Source of the DNA: Christensenellaceae bacterium
GTDB lineage: Bacteria; Bacillota; Clostridia; Christensenellales; Christensenellaceae
DNA length: 64,000 bases
NCBI GenBank assembly: GCA_022846035.1
Contig: AP025580.1
Coordinates: 2,418,001-2,482,000 of the forward strand
Reading direction: 5' to 3'
In this document: positions 35,403 through 44,373 of the stretch, in pieces
Numbering within the stretch: the stretch's first letter is position 1
Layout: each line of letters starts with the position of its first letter
Notes under the pieces: model-generated
The model's input: only the letters and a program-made list of their open reading frames with translations
Databases searched by the model: none
What the model was told of the DNA's origin: nothing
Position numbers and translations under genes: made by a program

Positions 35403-36536
35403 TTACCTCATAAGGTTGCCGGCGATTACCATGCGCTGTATCTGGTTGGTACCCTCGAGTATCTGGAAAACCTTTGCGTCGCGCATTAGCTTCTCCACAG
35501 GATATTCCCTGCTGTAGCCGTATCCGCCCAGTACCTGCAGCGCGTCGGTCACGACCTGCATTGCCATATCCGAGGAATAGCACTTTGCAATTGCCGCTTC
35601 CCTCGTCGTGCGCATACCGCTTTGCGCCATGTTCAGCGCGTGAATCATCATCTGCCGCGCGGTTTCGATTTTAATATCCATATCCGCGAGCATAAACTGT
35701 ATTCCCTGATTGTATATGATAGGCTTGCCAAACGTCGTACGTTCCTTTGCATAGGCGGTTGCCTCTTCCATGGCGCGCTGCGCGATGCCGATGGTGATGG
35801 CCGCCGTAAGGATACGCTCTATGTCAAGCGTTTTCATAGCGATACCAAATCCCTTTCCTTCCTGTCCGATCAGGTTTTCGGCCGGAATATGTACATTGTC
35901 GAAGAATACGGACGTCGTATTCGAAAGCCTGAGGCCCATCTTGTCCTCCTCTTTGCCTACGCTGACGCCCTGCCTGTCGCGCTCCACCAAAAATGCGGAG
36001 ATTCCCTTGGTGCCCGTCTGCTTATCCGTCATGGCAAAGACGATATAAATATCCGCAATGCCGCCGTTGGAAATGAAACACTTGTCGCCGCTTATGATGT
36101 ATTCGTCGCCCTCGCGTACCGCCGTCGTGCGCGTATTTGCCGCGTCGGACCCCGCCGCCGGCTCGGTCAGGGCAAAGGCACCGTATCCGCCCGCCGCTAA
36201 AACATCAGCAACCTTTTTTACCTGCTGCGCTGTTCCTGCCATCATAACCGGCTTTAACGCCATCGCGCTCGTCGCAAGCGTAGACGGTATTCCTGCATCC
36301 GCTTTGGCCATCTCTTCGTAAATCGCCGCGACCGTAACCAGGTCAAGGCCCATTCCGCCATGCTCCTCAGGCACTTCAATCAGATGAAGCTGCGTGGCCA
36401 GCGTTTTTTCCATAATGTCTGCCGGAAACTCTCCGGAAACATCATAAGCTTTACATTGCTCCTTGATTTCCCTCTCAGCGAAATTCTTTACCATGGACAC
36501 GAGCTCTTGTGATTCCGGTGTTAACAGATATCCCAT
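35403..36536 (-). CDS. Acyl-CoA dehydrogenase (short-chain type)
   Basis: 377 residues, typical. FAD-linked dehydrogenase with ALTEPAAGSDAANTRTTA, FISNGGIADIYIVFA, the FGKPIIYNQGIQFMLADM helix, LQVLGGYGYSREYPVEKLMRDAK and the C-terminal catalytic Glu in ILEGTNQIQRMVI. First gene of the acd-etfB-etfA-ech-cat operon. No thiolase or 3-hydroxyacyl-CoA dehydrogenase is next to it, so the operon is not the classical butyrate cluster. RBS GGAGGGT is near-ideal. Confidence 0.95.
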   Translation of the reverse strand: MGYLLTPESQELVSMVKNFAEREIKEQCKAYDVSGEFPADIMEKTLATQLHLIEVPEEHGGMGLDLVTVAAIYEEMAKADAGIPSTLATSAMALKPVMMAGTAQQVKKVADVLAAGGYGAFALTEPAAGSDAANTRTTAVREGDEYIISGDKCFISNGGIADIYIVFAMTDKQTGTKGISAFLVERDRQGVSVGKEEDKMGLRLSNTTSVFFDNVHIPAENLIGQEGKGFGIAMKTLDIERILTAAITIGIAQRAMEEATAYAKERTTFGKPIIYNQGIQFMLADMDIKIETARQMMIHALNMAQSGMRTTREAAIAKCYSSDMAMQVVTDALQVLGGYGYSREYPVEKLMRDAKVFQILEGTNQIQRMVIAGNLMR

Positions 36537-36564
36537 AACGTACCCTCCTGTATGAATTTTTTAT

Positions 36565-36789
36565 TTATATGATCTTACTTAGATTCAAACCGACGTCTTG
36601 AATAGAAATGGGGATGCTTTCTAAATTGGCTTTTATCTTAACAAATTCAATTTGGACTGTACAGGGTAATATTTCGACCCCCATAGGATTTTTATGCGCT
36701 GATCGGACTTTATTGACGCCTGCATAAACTGTAAATTTGCGGACATAAAGCCCCAATCCGGCATTGTTCTTTTTTATGAAACCGGACAA
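36565..36789 (-). other. Weak 74-codon frame in a 314-bp intergenic stretch
   Basis: The gap between acd and rpsR (36537-36850) has a terminator (36801-36830) and then about 230 bp holding one open frame on the minus strand, starting TTG without a convincing ribosome site. The peptide shows no motif. Either it is a remnant or chance frame, or the stretch is the long 5' untranslated region of the acd operon; its promoter is not clear. Confidence 0.3.
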
Positions 36790-36800
36790 AATTTTCCCAT

Positions 36801-36830
36801 AAAAAAACGGTATGGCAATTGGCCATACCG
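36801..36830 (-). terminator. Terminator of rpsF-ssb-rpsR
   Basis: Minus strand CGGTATGGC-caatt-GCCATACCG followed by seven T, 20 bp after the rpsR stop. Confidence 0.92.
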
Positions 36831-36850
36831 CTTTTATAAACAGCTTTTAC

Positions 36851-37099
36851 TTAGTCGGATACATACGGCAGGAGCGCCATGATCCGCGCGCGCTTGATTG
36901 CGATCGCGAGCTCTCTCTGGTGCTTCGCGCATGTGCCCGAAGCGCGTCTTGGCATAATCTTGCCGCGCTCCGTAATGAACTTCTTCAGTTTTGCAACATC
37001 TTTATAATCTATGGTTTCCGACTTATCCGCGCAGAAAGCACATACTTTCCTTCTCGGGCGTCTTGCACGCATAGGTCTTCTTGCTCTTTCTTCACTCAT
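36851..37099 (-). CDS. rpsR: Ribosomal protein bS18
   Basis: 82 residues. Conserved [33 protein letters not shown] core contacts S6 and the 30S platform. Two Cys near the start are ancestral zinc-ligand remains. Last gene of the rpsF-ssb-rpsR unit. Confidence 0.98.
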   Translation of the reverse strand: MSEERARRPMRARRPRRKVCAFCADKSETIDYKDVAKLKKFITERGKIMPRRASGTCAKHQRELAIAIKRARIMALLPYVSD

Positions 37100-37124
37100 T
37101 GTGAAATACTCCTTTACTCAAGAA

Positions 37125-37574
37125 TCAGAAAGGCAGTTCCGCGTCGTCCAGCGGTTGGAAATCCGATAACTCTTCCGAGAAGAGATCGTCCGCATTTTGC
37201 TGCTGCGGCGGCTCAGACGGCGGAACATACTCGCCCTGGCCGCTTCCCTGGCTGTCGCGCCTGCTGTTTAAAAATTCAACCTCGTCCGCGATGATCTCGG
37301 TCACGTAGCGTCTCACACCGTTCGCATCGTCGTAGTTGCGCGTCTGGATCGTTCCCACGACGCCAACCTTGGAGCCCTTTGAACAAAACCGCGCAACGTT
37401 TTCGGCAAGGCCGCGCCAGCAAACCACCGGAATAAAATCCGCCTGCTGCTGCCCGTCCTGCGATTTATACCTACGCTGTACCGCAACTGTAAAACTCGTG
37501 ACGGAAATACCGCTCGACGTCGTACGCTGTTCAGGATCCCTTGTTAAATTTCCAACCAGAATCGCTTTATTCAT
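37125..37574 (-). CDS. ssb: Single-stranded DNA-binding protein
   Basis: 149 residues: an OB fold (about 1-105: MNKAILVGNLTRDPEQRTTSSG region) followed by a Ser/Gln/Pro-rich tail and the acidic C-terminal tip PLDDAELPF, with the DDxxLPF motif that recruits repair proteins. Between rpsF and rpsR, the usual arrangement. Confidence 0.98.
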   Translation of the reverse strand: MNKAILVGNLTRDPEQRTTSSGISVTSFTVAVQRRYKSQDGQQQADFIPVVCWRGLAENVARFCSKGSKVGVVGTIQTRNYDDANGVRRYVTEIIADEVEFLNSRRDSQGSGQGEYVPPSEPPQQQNADDLFSEELSDFQPLDDAELPF

Positions 37575-37635
37575 ACTGGAACCATCCTTTTTTTACAAAT
37601 CGTTTTCAGATACGAAAAACATATCTTTGCCTTTT

Positions 37636-37926
37636 TTATTTCTCGTCAAGATTAATGACCATAAAACGCAGTACATCGTCTGAGATTTTATAATTTCTTT
37701 CAAGCTCAGCCGGCAGTGTCGGTTCCGCTTCAAAGTTCATCAGTACGTAGTAGCCGTCGTTGATATACTGAATCGGATAGGCAAGACGTTTTTTACCCCA
37801 CTCGTCGATTTTTTCCACATTGCCGCCGTTGTTTACGACGATGTCGGAAAATCTCTTTACAAGCGCGTCTTTTTTTTCCTCTTCCATATCCGGCTTCAAA
37901 ATATACATTGATTCATACTTTGTCAT
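37636..37926 (-). CDS. rpsF: Ribosomal protein bS6
   Basis: 96 residues, standard. MTKYESMYILKPD, VEKIDEWGKKRLAYPIQYIND and YYVLMNFEAEP strands define the S6 fold that pairs with S18. First gene of its operon, with a promoter and a structured leader at 37927-38025 that may bind S6:S18 as feedback control. Confidence 0.98.
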   Translation of the reverse strand: MTKYESMYILKPDMEEEKKDALVKRFSDIVVNNGGNVEKIDEWGKKRLAYPIQYINDGYYVLMNFEAEPTLPAELERNYKISDDVLRFMVINLDEK

Positions 37927-38025
37927 CCGTAATTCACCTCCTCATGGACTAATGGCCCTGCTTTTGTCCGCAGAGCAAGGACGCTACATCAAAGTATTAT
38001 ATCTTATTTTTTATAGGAAAGTCAA
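37927..38025 (-). promoter_or_regulatory. Promoter and possible S6:S18-binding leader of rpsF
   Basis: Minus strand TTGACT (38020-38025), 18-bp spacer, TATAAT (37996-38001). The 70-base leader contains a stem GCTCTGC/GCAGGGC with loop GGACAAAA and a GTCC that can pair with it, close to the start codon. Bacillota rpsF leaders bind the S6:S18 complex; the match is suggestive rather than proven. Confidence 0.6.
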
Positions 38026-38035
38026 GCGGATGCTT

Positions 38036-39007
38036 TTATTCCGCTCTTTTCCTGACATCTGCAACTTTACGCTCATACTCTTCCGGCGTAATCACACCCT
38101 CATCCCGCAGTACGCTCAGGCGGCCTATGACATACTTGGCTTGCTCCGCCGCGTTTGCCCGCAGGACCGAATCGCGCTCAACAGCCGCCATCCGGTCGCT
38201 TTGCGCCTGTTCTTCCCGCCGGCGTTTTTTGTATTTCAGGTATGCGCATACCGCAACAATAACCGCAAGGACAATCCCGACCACAAGCGCCGCCATATTG
38301 GCCTGCGCGGCTGCTTCCATCTTCTTGCTCACCGCGTTGTCCACGGTATCGATCCTCACGCTGCCCATGATGTCCGCCATCAGCTTTTCATGCTCGGGCG
38401 TAATGTTTCCTCCGTTTTCACGCAGCGAGAAGTCCAGATTTTGTCCGTTTTTGACCGTCAGGTAATGCAATTGGTCGTATTCCTCGCCGTCCAGTTCCGC
38501 CACAATATGATAGGCAATGTAGACCGCGTCTTCTGCACGCACCTCTTTTACGTCCAGTACGTTCCCGCCGACCTCCTCCGCAAACTCCGCGCTCTGGAAA
38601 TACTCGATTTGCCCGTCGATATATCCCTGCTCCACCGTCAAAAAGTCGTCGATATACATTTGATTCAGCGAAGCCGACTGAAAGGGCGTATCAAAATCAT
38701 CCCCATCCGTCGTCATGCTGATCACAAATTCATTGCCGCCATCCAACTCCAGCGCGTCCAGATAAATATCCTGTGATTCCAGCGAATACCGCACGTCCTC
38801 TATATCCACCCCGAAGAGATCATAAACCGTCTGTTCCATTTCCAGATCGGCCATCGTTTCGTCCGTAAAGACAAGATAGCTGTCCGGAATATCAACGGTA
38901 AGGTTTAAAGCCGGTACGCTGCAAGGTATGCTTTGTGCGAACGCCGCGCCTGCGCACAGAATGACTAAAGCCATGGCAATAACGCCGGCAAAAAATTTCT
39001 TCTTCAT
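38036..39007 (-). CDS. Secreted or membrane-anchored protein with SHOCT domain
   Basis: 323 residues. Start chosen at the ATG nine bases after GAGGGGG; the frame overlaps the previous stop at 39022-39025. Signal peptide (about 1-24), then an extracytoplasmic region with alternating beta strands and acidic loops (about 30-205), a membrane helix (about 225-247) and a basic cytoplasmic stretch ending in a SHOCT motif (VLRDEGVITPEEYERKVADVRKR). I do not recognise the outer domain. The gene at 39022 carries the same terminal motif. Confidence 0.75.
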   Translation of the reverse strand: MKKKFFAGVIAMALVILCAGAAFAQSIPCSVPALNLTVDIPDSYLVFTDETMADLEMEQTVYDLFGVDIEDVRYSLESQDIYLDALELDGGNEFVISMTTDGDDFDTPFQSASLNQMYIDDFLTVEQGYIDGQIEYFQSAEFAEEVGGNVLDVKEVRAEDAVYIAYHIVAELDGEEYDQLHYLTVKNGQNLDFSLRENGGNITPEHEKLMADIMGSVRIDTVDNAVSKKMEAAAQANMAALVVGIVLAVIVAVCAYLKYKKRRREEQAQSDRMAAVERDSVLRANAAEQAKYVIGRLSVLRDEGVITPEEYERKVADVRKRAE

Positions 39008-39021
39008 ATCAGTCATCCCCC

Positions 39022-39600
39022 TCAAAGCCCCATCAAAAGTTTTCTTTTGCGCTCGGCGAATTCCTCATCCGACACGCTTCCCCCGTCATGCTGCTTTTTG
39101 ATTTCCTCAAGATCGGCAAACACCCTTTCCTGTTCCGCACTAAGACCCGCGACCGGCGCCGGAATCGGTTCTCCCACATAATGCGGCACCGCGTTCAGCC
39201 TGGTATGGAAATGATAAACGTTCGCCACCCTGCGCGACATCAGCAGATAAGAAATCAGCAACGCCTCAACGACCATCTGGCCGGCTGCCATCACGCCGTT
39301 CTGCGCCAGGAAATTGCTGAAAATACTCAGCGCCGCCAAAATGATATACAAGTAAACAAACGGCTTTTTCCTGAGAAAATAAAAGACCAGTACGACGGCT
39401 CCAAGAGCAGTGATAACCCCCATCAGCACGTCCGTGCCATAAAAGTAATACATGCCGCTTGCTTTATTAACCGCCATACCGGCAATACCGACAATATTCA
39501 TGATCAGCCCCACAACCAGCCGGAGCCCGATAAAAATGAGCCACCCGCCTATTCCCTGTTTGTTGGAAACCGGCTGCGGCGTAAGCATCTGCGCTTCCAT
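39022..39600 (-). CDS. DUF2569-like membrane protein with SHOCT tail
   Basis: 192 residues. A start KQGIGGWLIFIGLRLVVG motif matches DUF2569-type integral proteins; four membrane helices follow (about 18-40, 55-78, 82-100, 105-122). The C-terminus ends in a SHOCT motif (FADLEEIKKQHDGGSVSDEEFAERKRKL), which often mediates oligomerisation. First of a two-gene unit with the other SHOCT protein. An inverted repeat AAAAGTCAC-acgc-GTGACTTTT lies upstream of its promoter. Confidence 0.8.
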   Translation of the reverse strand: MEAQMLTPQPVSNKQGIGGWLIFIGLRLVVGLIMNIVGIAGMAVNKASGMYYFYGTDVLMGVITALGAVVLVFYFLRKKPFVYLYIILAALSIFSNFLAQNGVMAAGQMVVEALLISYLLMSRRVANVYHFHTRLNAVPHYVGEPIPAPVAGLSAEQERVFADLEEIKKQHDGGSVSDEEFAERKRKLLMGL

Positions 39601-39635
39601 AAGAACCCTCCCCTTTGGAACATATCTTTTGTTGG

Positions 39636-39678
39636 ATTATACCATATCCTGCCGTCAAAAGTCACACGCGTGACTTTT
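39636..39678 (-). promoter_or_regulatory. Promoter with GTCAC/GTGAC inverted repeat for the SHOCT pair
   Basis: An extended -10 TGG-TATAAT (39636-39641) is followed upstream at 39657-39678 by AAAAGTCAC-acgc-GTGACTTTT, nine-base arms centred near -38. It may be the binding site of an unknown regulator. Confidence 0.5.
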
Positions 39679-39684
39679 GCGCAT

Positions 39685-39713
39685 AAAAAAGCTGCCGGCG
39701 TCCTGTCGGCAGC
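39685..39713 (-). terminator. Terminator of glnS-gltX
   Basis: Minus strand GCTGCCG/CGGCAGC stem with six T downstream, at the gltX stop. Confidence 0.88.
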
Positions 39714-39719
39714 TCATCT

Positions 39720-41177
39720 TTACACCAGTTTTTCCTTTAACAGCGCAATACTTTTTTCAAGCCTGCTTAATGTTTCATGTTTTCCCAGCAGATACGCGAT
39801 CTCGATCGCGCCGCCCGGCGTGACCGCCACTCCTGAAATCGCTACGCGCAGCGGATACAAAAGCTGCCCGTTTTTGATTCCCAGCTTTTCCACAAGCTCC
39901 ATCATCGCGTCGTGGATAGCGGCTTCACTGAATTGCGGAAGATCCCGCAGGACCGGATAAGCCGCTTCGATATTGACCAGCGCGCTCTGCGGCGTAACTT
40001 TCATCTTCTTATGGTTGTAAAGGTCTATGTCATAATCCGGCATTTCTCCTAAGAAAGCAAGCTTGGCGGGAATTTCTGTCAGCACCTCAAGGCGCGGCTG
40101 TATCAGCCGCGTAATGAGCGCAAGGTCGAATTTGTCCGGATCGATCGCCTGCTCAAAATACGGCATCGCCGTTTTGATAAATTCCTCTTGAGACAGCGCG
40201 CGGATGTATTCCGCATTCATCCATGTAAGCTTTTCCACATCGAAGATGGCCGGACTTTTGCTGATACCCGCTACGTCAAAAGCGTCCACCAATTCAGGCA
40301 ACGTAAAAATCTCCTGGTTGCCAGCAGGGCTCCATCCCAGAAGCGCAATGTAATTGAGGATTGCCGGCGAAAGATAGCCTTTGGCAATAAAATCCTCGTA
40401 CGAAGCGTCGCCATGGCGCTTGCTTAGCTTGGCCTGCTTGTCGCGCATTACAGGCGGCAGGTGGATATACTGCGGCACGTCCCACTCCATCGCCTCATAC
40501 AGTAAATTGTATTTGGGCGTGGAGGAAAGATATTCGATCCCGCGAATCACGTGCGTAATGCCCATCAGGTGGTCGTCCACTACGTTTGCCAGGTTATATG
40601 TCGGGTATCCGTCCGATTTCAGCAGGATATTGTCTTCCATATCGCTGTTTGGCACGCTGACCGTTCCGTATACCATATCGCTGTACGTCGTTTCGCCTTC
40701 TGTGGGAATGTTCTGGCGGATAACATACGGTACGCCCGCGTCTAAATTTTTTTGTATTTCTTCAGGCGTCAGAGAAAGGCAATGCTTATCATATTTGAAT
40801 TGCTCTTTTCTCGCCTCGCACTCGCCGCGCGCTTCGGCGAGCCGTTCTTTGGTGCAAAAGCAATAATATGCCGCGCCGCGCCGCACCAGTTCCTCGGCGT
40901 ACCGGCGATAAATATCCTTACGCTCGGACTGGATATACGGTCCGTACGGCCCGCCTACGTCCGGTCCCTCGTCGTATACAAGCCCCGTATCCTTAAGCGT
41001 GCGGTAAATGACCTCGCTCGCCTGGTCCACCAAACGTTCCCTGTCCGTATCCTCAATACGCAGGATAAATTTCCCGCCGTTTTTTTTGGCAAATAGATAT
41101 GCGTAAAGCGCCGTCCGCAGGCCGCCGATATGAAGATAGCCCGTCGGGCTGGGCGCAAACCTCGTTCTTATTTCCAT
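39720..41177 (-). CDS. gltX: Glutamyl-tRNA synthetase
   Basis: 485 residues. Class I synthetase with [13 protein letters not shown] (HIGH), RIEDTDRER, and KLSKRHG (KMSKS) motifs. Starts at ATG 41177 with AAGGGA upstream; the frame opens two codons earlier at a TTG. It lies 2 bp after glnS. Whether it is discriminating is a question tied to the presence of GlnRS beside it. Confidence 0.97.
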   Translation of the reverse strand: MEIRTRFAPSPTGYLHIGGLRTALYAYLFAKKNGGKFILRIEDTDRERLVDQASEVIYRTLKDTGLVYDEGPDVGGPYGPYIQSERKDIYRRYAEELVRRGAAYYCFCTKERLAEARGECEARKEQFKYDKHCLSLTPEEIQKNLDAGVPYVIRQNIPTEGETTYSDMVYGTVSVPNSDMEDNILLKSDGYPTYNLANVVDDHLMGITHVIRGIEYLSSTPKYNLLYEAMEWDVPQYIHLPPVMRDKQAKLSKRHGDASYEDFIAKGYLSPAILNYIALLGWSPAGNQEIFTLPELVDAFDVAGISKSPAIFDVEKLTWMNAEYIRALSQEEFIKTAMPYFEQAIDPDKFDLALITRLIQPRLEVLTEIPAKLAFLGEMPDYDIDLYNHKKMKVTPQSALVNIEAAYPVLRDLPQFSEAAIHDAMMELVEKLGIKNGQLLYPLRVAISGVAVTPGGAIEIAYLLGKHETLSRLEKSIALLKEKLV

Positions 41178-41179
41178 GA

Positions 41180-42832
41180 TCAATTCCCTTTCAAAACCTG
41201 TTTTGCAAAACTGTCCTTAAGACTCACGATCTGGTTGAATACCAGAGTGCTATCCGTTGTATCCACAGGGTCGATACAAAAATACCCCTGCCGCATGAAC
41301 TGGAAGCGGTCGCCTTTGGCGGCGCCTTTGATATGCGGCTCCACCATCACGTCCGGCAGTATGGTCATCGAGCTTTCGTTGGTCACGCAGCTGCCGTCTT
41401 CCTGCTCTAAAAACAGGTAATCGTAAAGACGCACCTGCGCCCTGACAGCAGTATCCGCGTCCACCCAATGCAGCGTACCTTTGACCTTTTTCCCACTGTT
41501 TTCCCCGCCGGACCTGGTCGTGGGATCATAACTGCAAACCACTTCCGTAACGTTTCCGTCCGCATCCTTTATGACCCGTTCACATTTTATGATATATGCG
41601 TTTTTCAGCCGCACCTCACCGCCAACATACAGGCGGAAATATTTGTTGTTTGGCTTTTCTTCCATGAAATCGTCCCGCTCGATATAAAGGTGCTTCGAAA
41701 AAGGCACCTCATGACGGCTTTCGCTTCCGGGAAAGTCCTCCGCGCTGAGCGTCTCCGTCTTCCCGTCCGGATAATTTTCAATCGTCAATTTAAGCGGACG
41801 CAGCACTGCCATCACGCGCGGCGCATGCGCGTTCAAATCCTCGCGCACGCAATGCTCCAAAAGCCGGACGTCCACCTCTGAGACCGCCTTGGCCACGCCG
41901 ATCCGTTCACAGAAATCACGGATCGCTTCGGGCGTATATCCTCTGCGCCGCACGCCGGAAAGCGTGGGCATACGCGGATCATCCCAGCCGGACACCACGC
42001 CCTCGTCCACAAGCTTTTTCAGGTACCGCTTGCTCATCACCGTATTGGAAAGGTTCAGCCGCGCAAATTCGTACTGGCGCGGCACGTTTTTACAATCGCA
42101 GTTTTGTACCACCCAGTCGTAAAGCGGGCGGTGATCCTCGAATTCCATCGTACAAACGGAATGCGTCACGCCCTCAAAAGCATCCTCTAACGGATGCGCA
42201 AAATCATACATCGGATAGATGACCCACTTATCGCCCGTGCGGTGGTGCGGCGATTTTACGACACGGAAGATCGCCGGATCGCGCATATTGAGGTTGGGCG
42301 AACTCATATCGATTTTCGCGCGCAGTATTTTTTCTCCCTCCGCAAATTCGCCCGCCTTCATACGGCGGAACAGATCCAGATTCTCTTCGACGCTGCGCTC
42401 CCTATACGGGCTTTCCCTGCCCGGCTCCGTGAGCGTTCCACGGTATTCGCGCATTTGCTCCGCCGTTAAATCATCCACAAAAGCAAGGCCTTTTTTGATG
42501 AGCGTTTGGGCGCATTCATACATATAATCAAAATAATCCGAGCCGTATACTTCCTTGTCCCAGGAAAATCCCAGCCATTCTATATCTTTTTTAATCGCGT
42601 CCACATAAGAGGCGTCTTCTTTCAAAGGATTCGTATCGTCAAAGCGCAGGTTGCACTTTCCGCCGTATTCCTCCGCCAGCCCGAAATTCAGGCAAATGGC
42701 CTTTGCATGTCCTAAATGCAGATACCCGTTCGGTTCGGGCGGGAACCGCGTCACGACTTCCTTTACAACACCCTTTTCAAGGTCGTTTTCAATGATTTCT
42801 TCGATAAAATTCTTTGATTCTCCCTCTGCCAT
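41180..42832 (-). CDS. glnS: Glutaminyl-tRNA synthetase
   Basis: 550 residues, close to the E. coli length. Class I catalytic domain with [23 protein letters not shown] and [10 protein letters not shown], followed by the anticodon-binding beta barrels (from about 340). The ATG at 42832 has GGGAG six bases upstream; a GTG ten codons earlier lies at or before the likely transcription start (TATAAT at 42865-42870). Most Bacillota lack GlnRS and use the GatCAB route, so its presence is notable. Confidence 0.95.
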   Translation of the reverse strand: MAEGESKNFIEEIIENDLEKGVVKEVVTRFPPEPNGYLHLGHAKAICLNFGLAEEYGGKCNLRFDDTNPLKEDASYVDAIKKDIEWLGFSWDKEVYGSDYFDYMYECAQTLIKKGLAFVDDLTAEQMREYRGTLTEPGRESPYRERSVEENLDLFRRMKAGEFAEGEKILRAKIDMSSPNLNMRDPAIFRVVKSPHHRTGDKWVIYPMYDFAHPLEDAFEGVTHSVCTMEFEDHRPLYDWVVQNCDCKNVPRQYEFARLNLSNTVMSKRYLKKLVDEGVVSGWDDPRMPTLSGVRRRGYTPEAIRDFCERIGVAKAVSEVDVRLLEHCVREDLNAHAPRVMAVLRPLKLTIENYPDGKTETLSAEDFPGSESRHEVPFSKHLYIERDDFMEEKPNNKYFRLYVGGEVRLKNAYIIKCERVIKDADGNVTEVVCSYDPTTRSGGENSGKKVKGTLHWVDADTAVRAQVRLYDYLFLEQEDGSCVTNESSMTILPDVMVEPHIKGAAKGDRFQFMRQGYFCIDPVDTTDSTLVFNQIVSLKDSFAKQVLKGN

Positions 42833-42876
42833 CTTCTGCTCCCATCCAAATAAATAATACACATATTATATCATAA

Positions 42877-43350
42877 CTATTTATGGTATGTCTCGTGATT
42901 TAGTATCTTAAACGCGCGAAAAACCTGTTCCAAAAGCACGATGCGGAACAGCCGGTGCGGCATGGTCATCTCCGACACGGACAGCCTTAAGTCCGCGCGG
43001 CTCTTCACCTCGCCTGAAAGCCCCAGCGACCCGCCGATCACAAAACTGATCACGCTGTTTCCACCCGTCATCAGCGTATCTATTTTGCGCGCAAAGGCTT
43101 CTGAAGAAAGCTGCCCAGCGCGCACGTCGCAGGCGATCACGTAGCCCTCGCATTTGGCAAGGATCCGTTTGCCCTCCGCTTCCCTGACCGCCGCCTGCGC
43201 TTTTTCCCCTTTGACGTTCGAAAGCGGCTCGTCCGGCAGCTCGTCGATCACAACGTCACAAAAACGCGCAAGCATCTTTGTGTATTCCGCCTGCGCCTTT
43301 GTATAAAAGTCTTCTTTCAGTTTTCCCACGCAAATGATCTTGATCCTGAT
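42877..43350 (-). CDS. rlmH: 23S rRNA pseudouridine-1915 N3-methyltransferase RlmH
   Basis: 157 residues if begun where the family begins. The start of the SPOUT fold IRIKIICVGKLKEDFY is intact, as are FVIGGSLGLSGEV (SAM knot) and the C-terminal LLEQVFRAFKILNHETYHK. A strong GGAGGT lies six bases before the first of these codons, but that codon is ATC; no ATG, GTG or TTG lies at the right place. The nearest in-frame ATG (43398) has no ribosome site. AUC initiation is the simplest reading. Follows the YycJ gene. Confidence 0.88.
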   Translation of the reverse strand: MRIKIICVGKLKEDFYTKAQAEYTKMLARFCDVVIDELPDEPLSNVKGEKAQAAVREAEGKRILAKCEGYVIACDVRAGQLSSEAFARKIDTLMTGGNSVISFVIGGSLGLSGEVKSRADLRLSVSEMTMPHRLFRIVLLEQVFRAFKILNHETYHK

Positions 43351-43445
43351 AACCGTACCTCCATTTGCTCGTTTAGCGGCGCACCCACGCGCAAGCATGC
43401 CGTCATCGCAAGCCGTATCTGTTTCGCCATATTTACCCGCGCCTT

Positions 43446-44240
43446 TTACAGCGCGCTGTACAGCCCCGTCACGCCTTCGCGCTTGGCCATGCCCACCGCC
43501 ACGTGTTTGCCGATCGTAATCCCGTTTTGCTGCAAAATGCCGCATACCGTTTCATATGCGAGTTCATAAAAATTATTTTTTTCCGAAAGATGTCCCAGCA
43601 GTATCCCGCGTACGCCGGATTGCACGAGCCTGCAGGCCGTCTGCGCCGCGTCGTCGTTGGAAAGATGCCCGTGCGTGGATAAGATACGCCGCTTCAGGTA
43701 ATACGGATATGGCCCGCATTTCAGCATTTCCACATCATGGTTGGATTCCAAAAGGACGATAGACGATCCCTCGGCCTGCTTTAATATCTTTTCCGTCACA
43801 TGCCCGAGGTCCGTCATCACGCTGACTTTTTTCCCGCCTGCGGTCAGGCTGTAACCGAAAGGCCGCACCGCGTCGTGTGAAATCGCATAGGGCTGTACGC
43901 ACAAATCCTTTACGTAAAAATCCTGTTCGTCGATCACGCGTATATTCTTGCTGTGCACCTGTCCTACGCGCGTCTGCATTTGCTCCCAGGTCTGTTCGTT
44001 TGCATACACGGGAATATCGTACTTGCGCGAGATCACACCGACGCCGCCGATATGGTCGCTGTGCTCGTGCGTTACCAGTATGCCGTCAATATCCGCCATG
44101 CTCACGTCCACTTTCTTAAGCTCCGCCGCGATTTTCGAGCACGAATATCCTGCGTCCACCAAAACTTTTGACGTTTCGGTGCCCACATAGATGCAGTTCC
44201 CCTTGGAGCCGCTGAAAAGCGGCGCGATTTCAAGTCCCAT
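43446..44240 (-). CDS. Metallo-beta-lactamase fold hydrolase, YycJ/WalJ type
   Basis: 264 residues. APLFSGSKGNCIYVG at the N-terminus and the metal motif THEHSDHIGG are diagnostic; ESNHDVEML, STHGHLSN and LLGHLSEKNN follow. YycJ-type 5'-exonuclease-like proteins act with the WalKR system or in mismatch repair; the WalKR genes are not here. Start at ATG 44240 with GGAAAGG; an upstream ATG (44270) falls inside the promoter. Confidence 0.92.
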   Translation of the reverse strand: MGLEIAPLFSGSKGNCIYVGTETSKVLVDAGYSCSKIAAELKKVDVSMADIDGILVTHEHSDHIGGVGVISRKYDIPVYANEQTWEQMQTRVGQVHSKNIRVIDEQDFYVKDLCVQPYAISHDAVRPFGYSLTAGGKKVSVMTDLGHVTEKILKQAEGSSIVLLESNHDVEMLKCGPYPYYLKRRILSTHGHLSNDDAAQTACRLVQSGVRGILLGHLSEKNNFYELAYETVCGILQQNGITIGKHVAVGMAKREGVTGLYSAL

Positions 44241-44273
44241 ATATTGTGCCTTTCCTACTTTCCAATACATTTT

Positions 44274-44302
44274 ATTGTATACCCATCTTTCTTTTTTTTC
44301 AA
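44274..44302 (-). promoter_or_regulatory. Promoter of the YycJ-type gene and rlmH
   Basis: Minus strand TTGAAA (44297-44302), 17-bp spacer, TACAAT (44274-44279). Confidence 0.65.
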
Positions 44303-44312
44303 CGTGTTTTAT

Positions 44313-44341
44313 TTGTAATACAGGGCTTTTTTCTGTATACT
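44313..44341 (+). promoter_or_regulatory. Promoter of the VOC-domain gene
   Basis: TTGTAA (44313-44318), 17-bp spacer, TATACT (44336-44341), 32 bp before the ATG. It is divergent from the promoter at 44274-44302. Confidence 0.65.
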
Positions 44342-44373
44342 GGAGGCAATCAATATTCCATCGGAGGTTTTTT

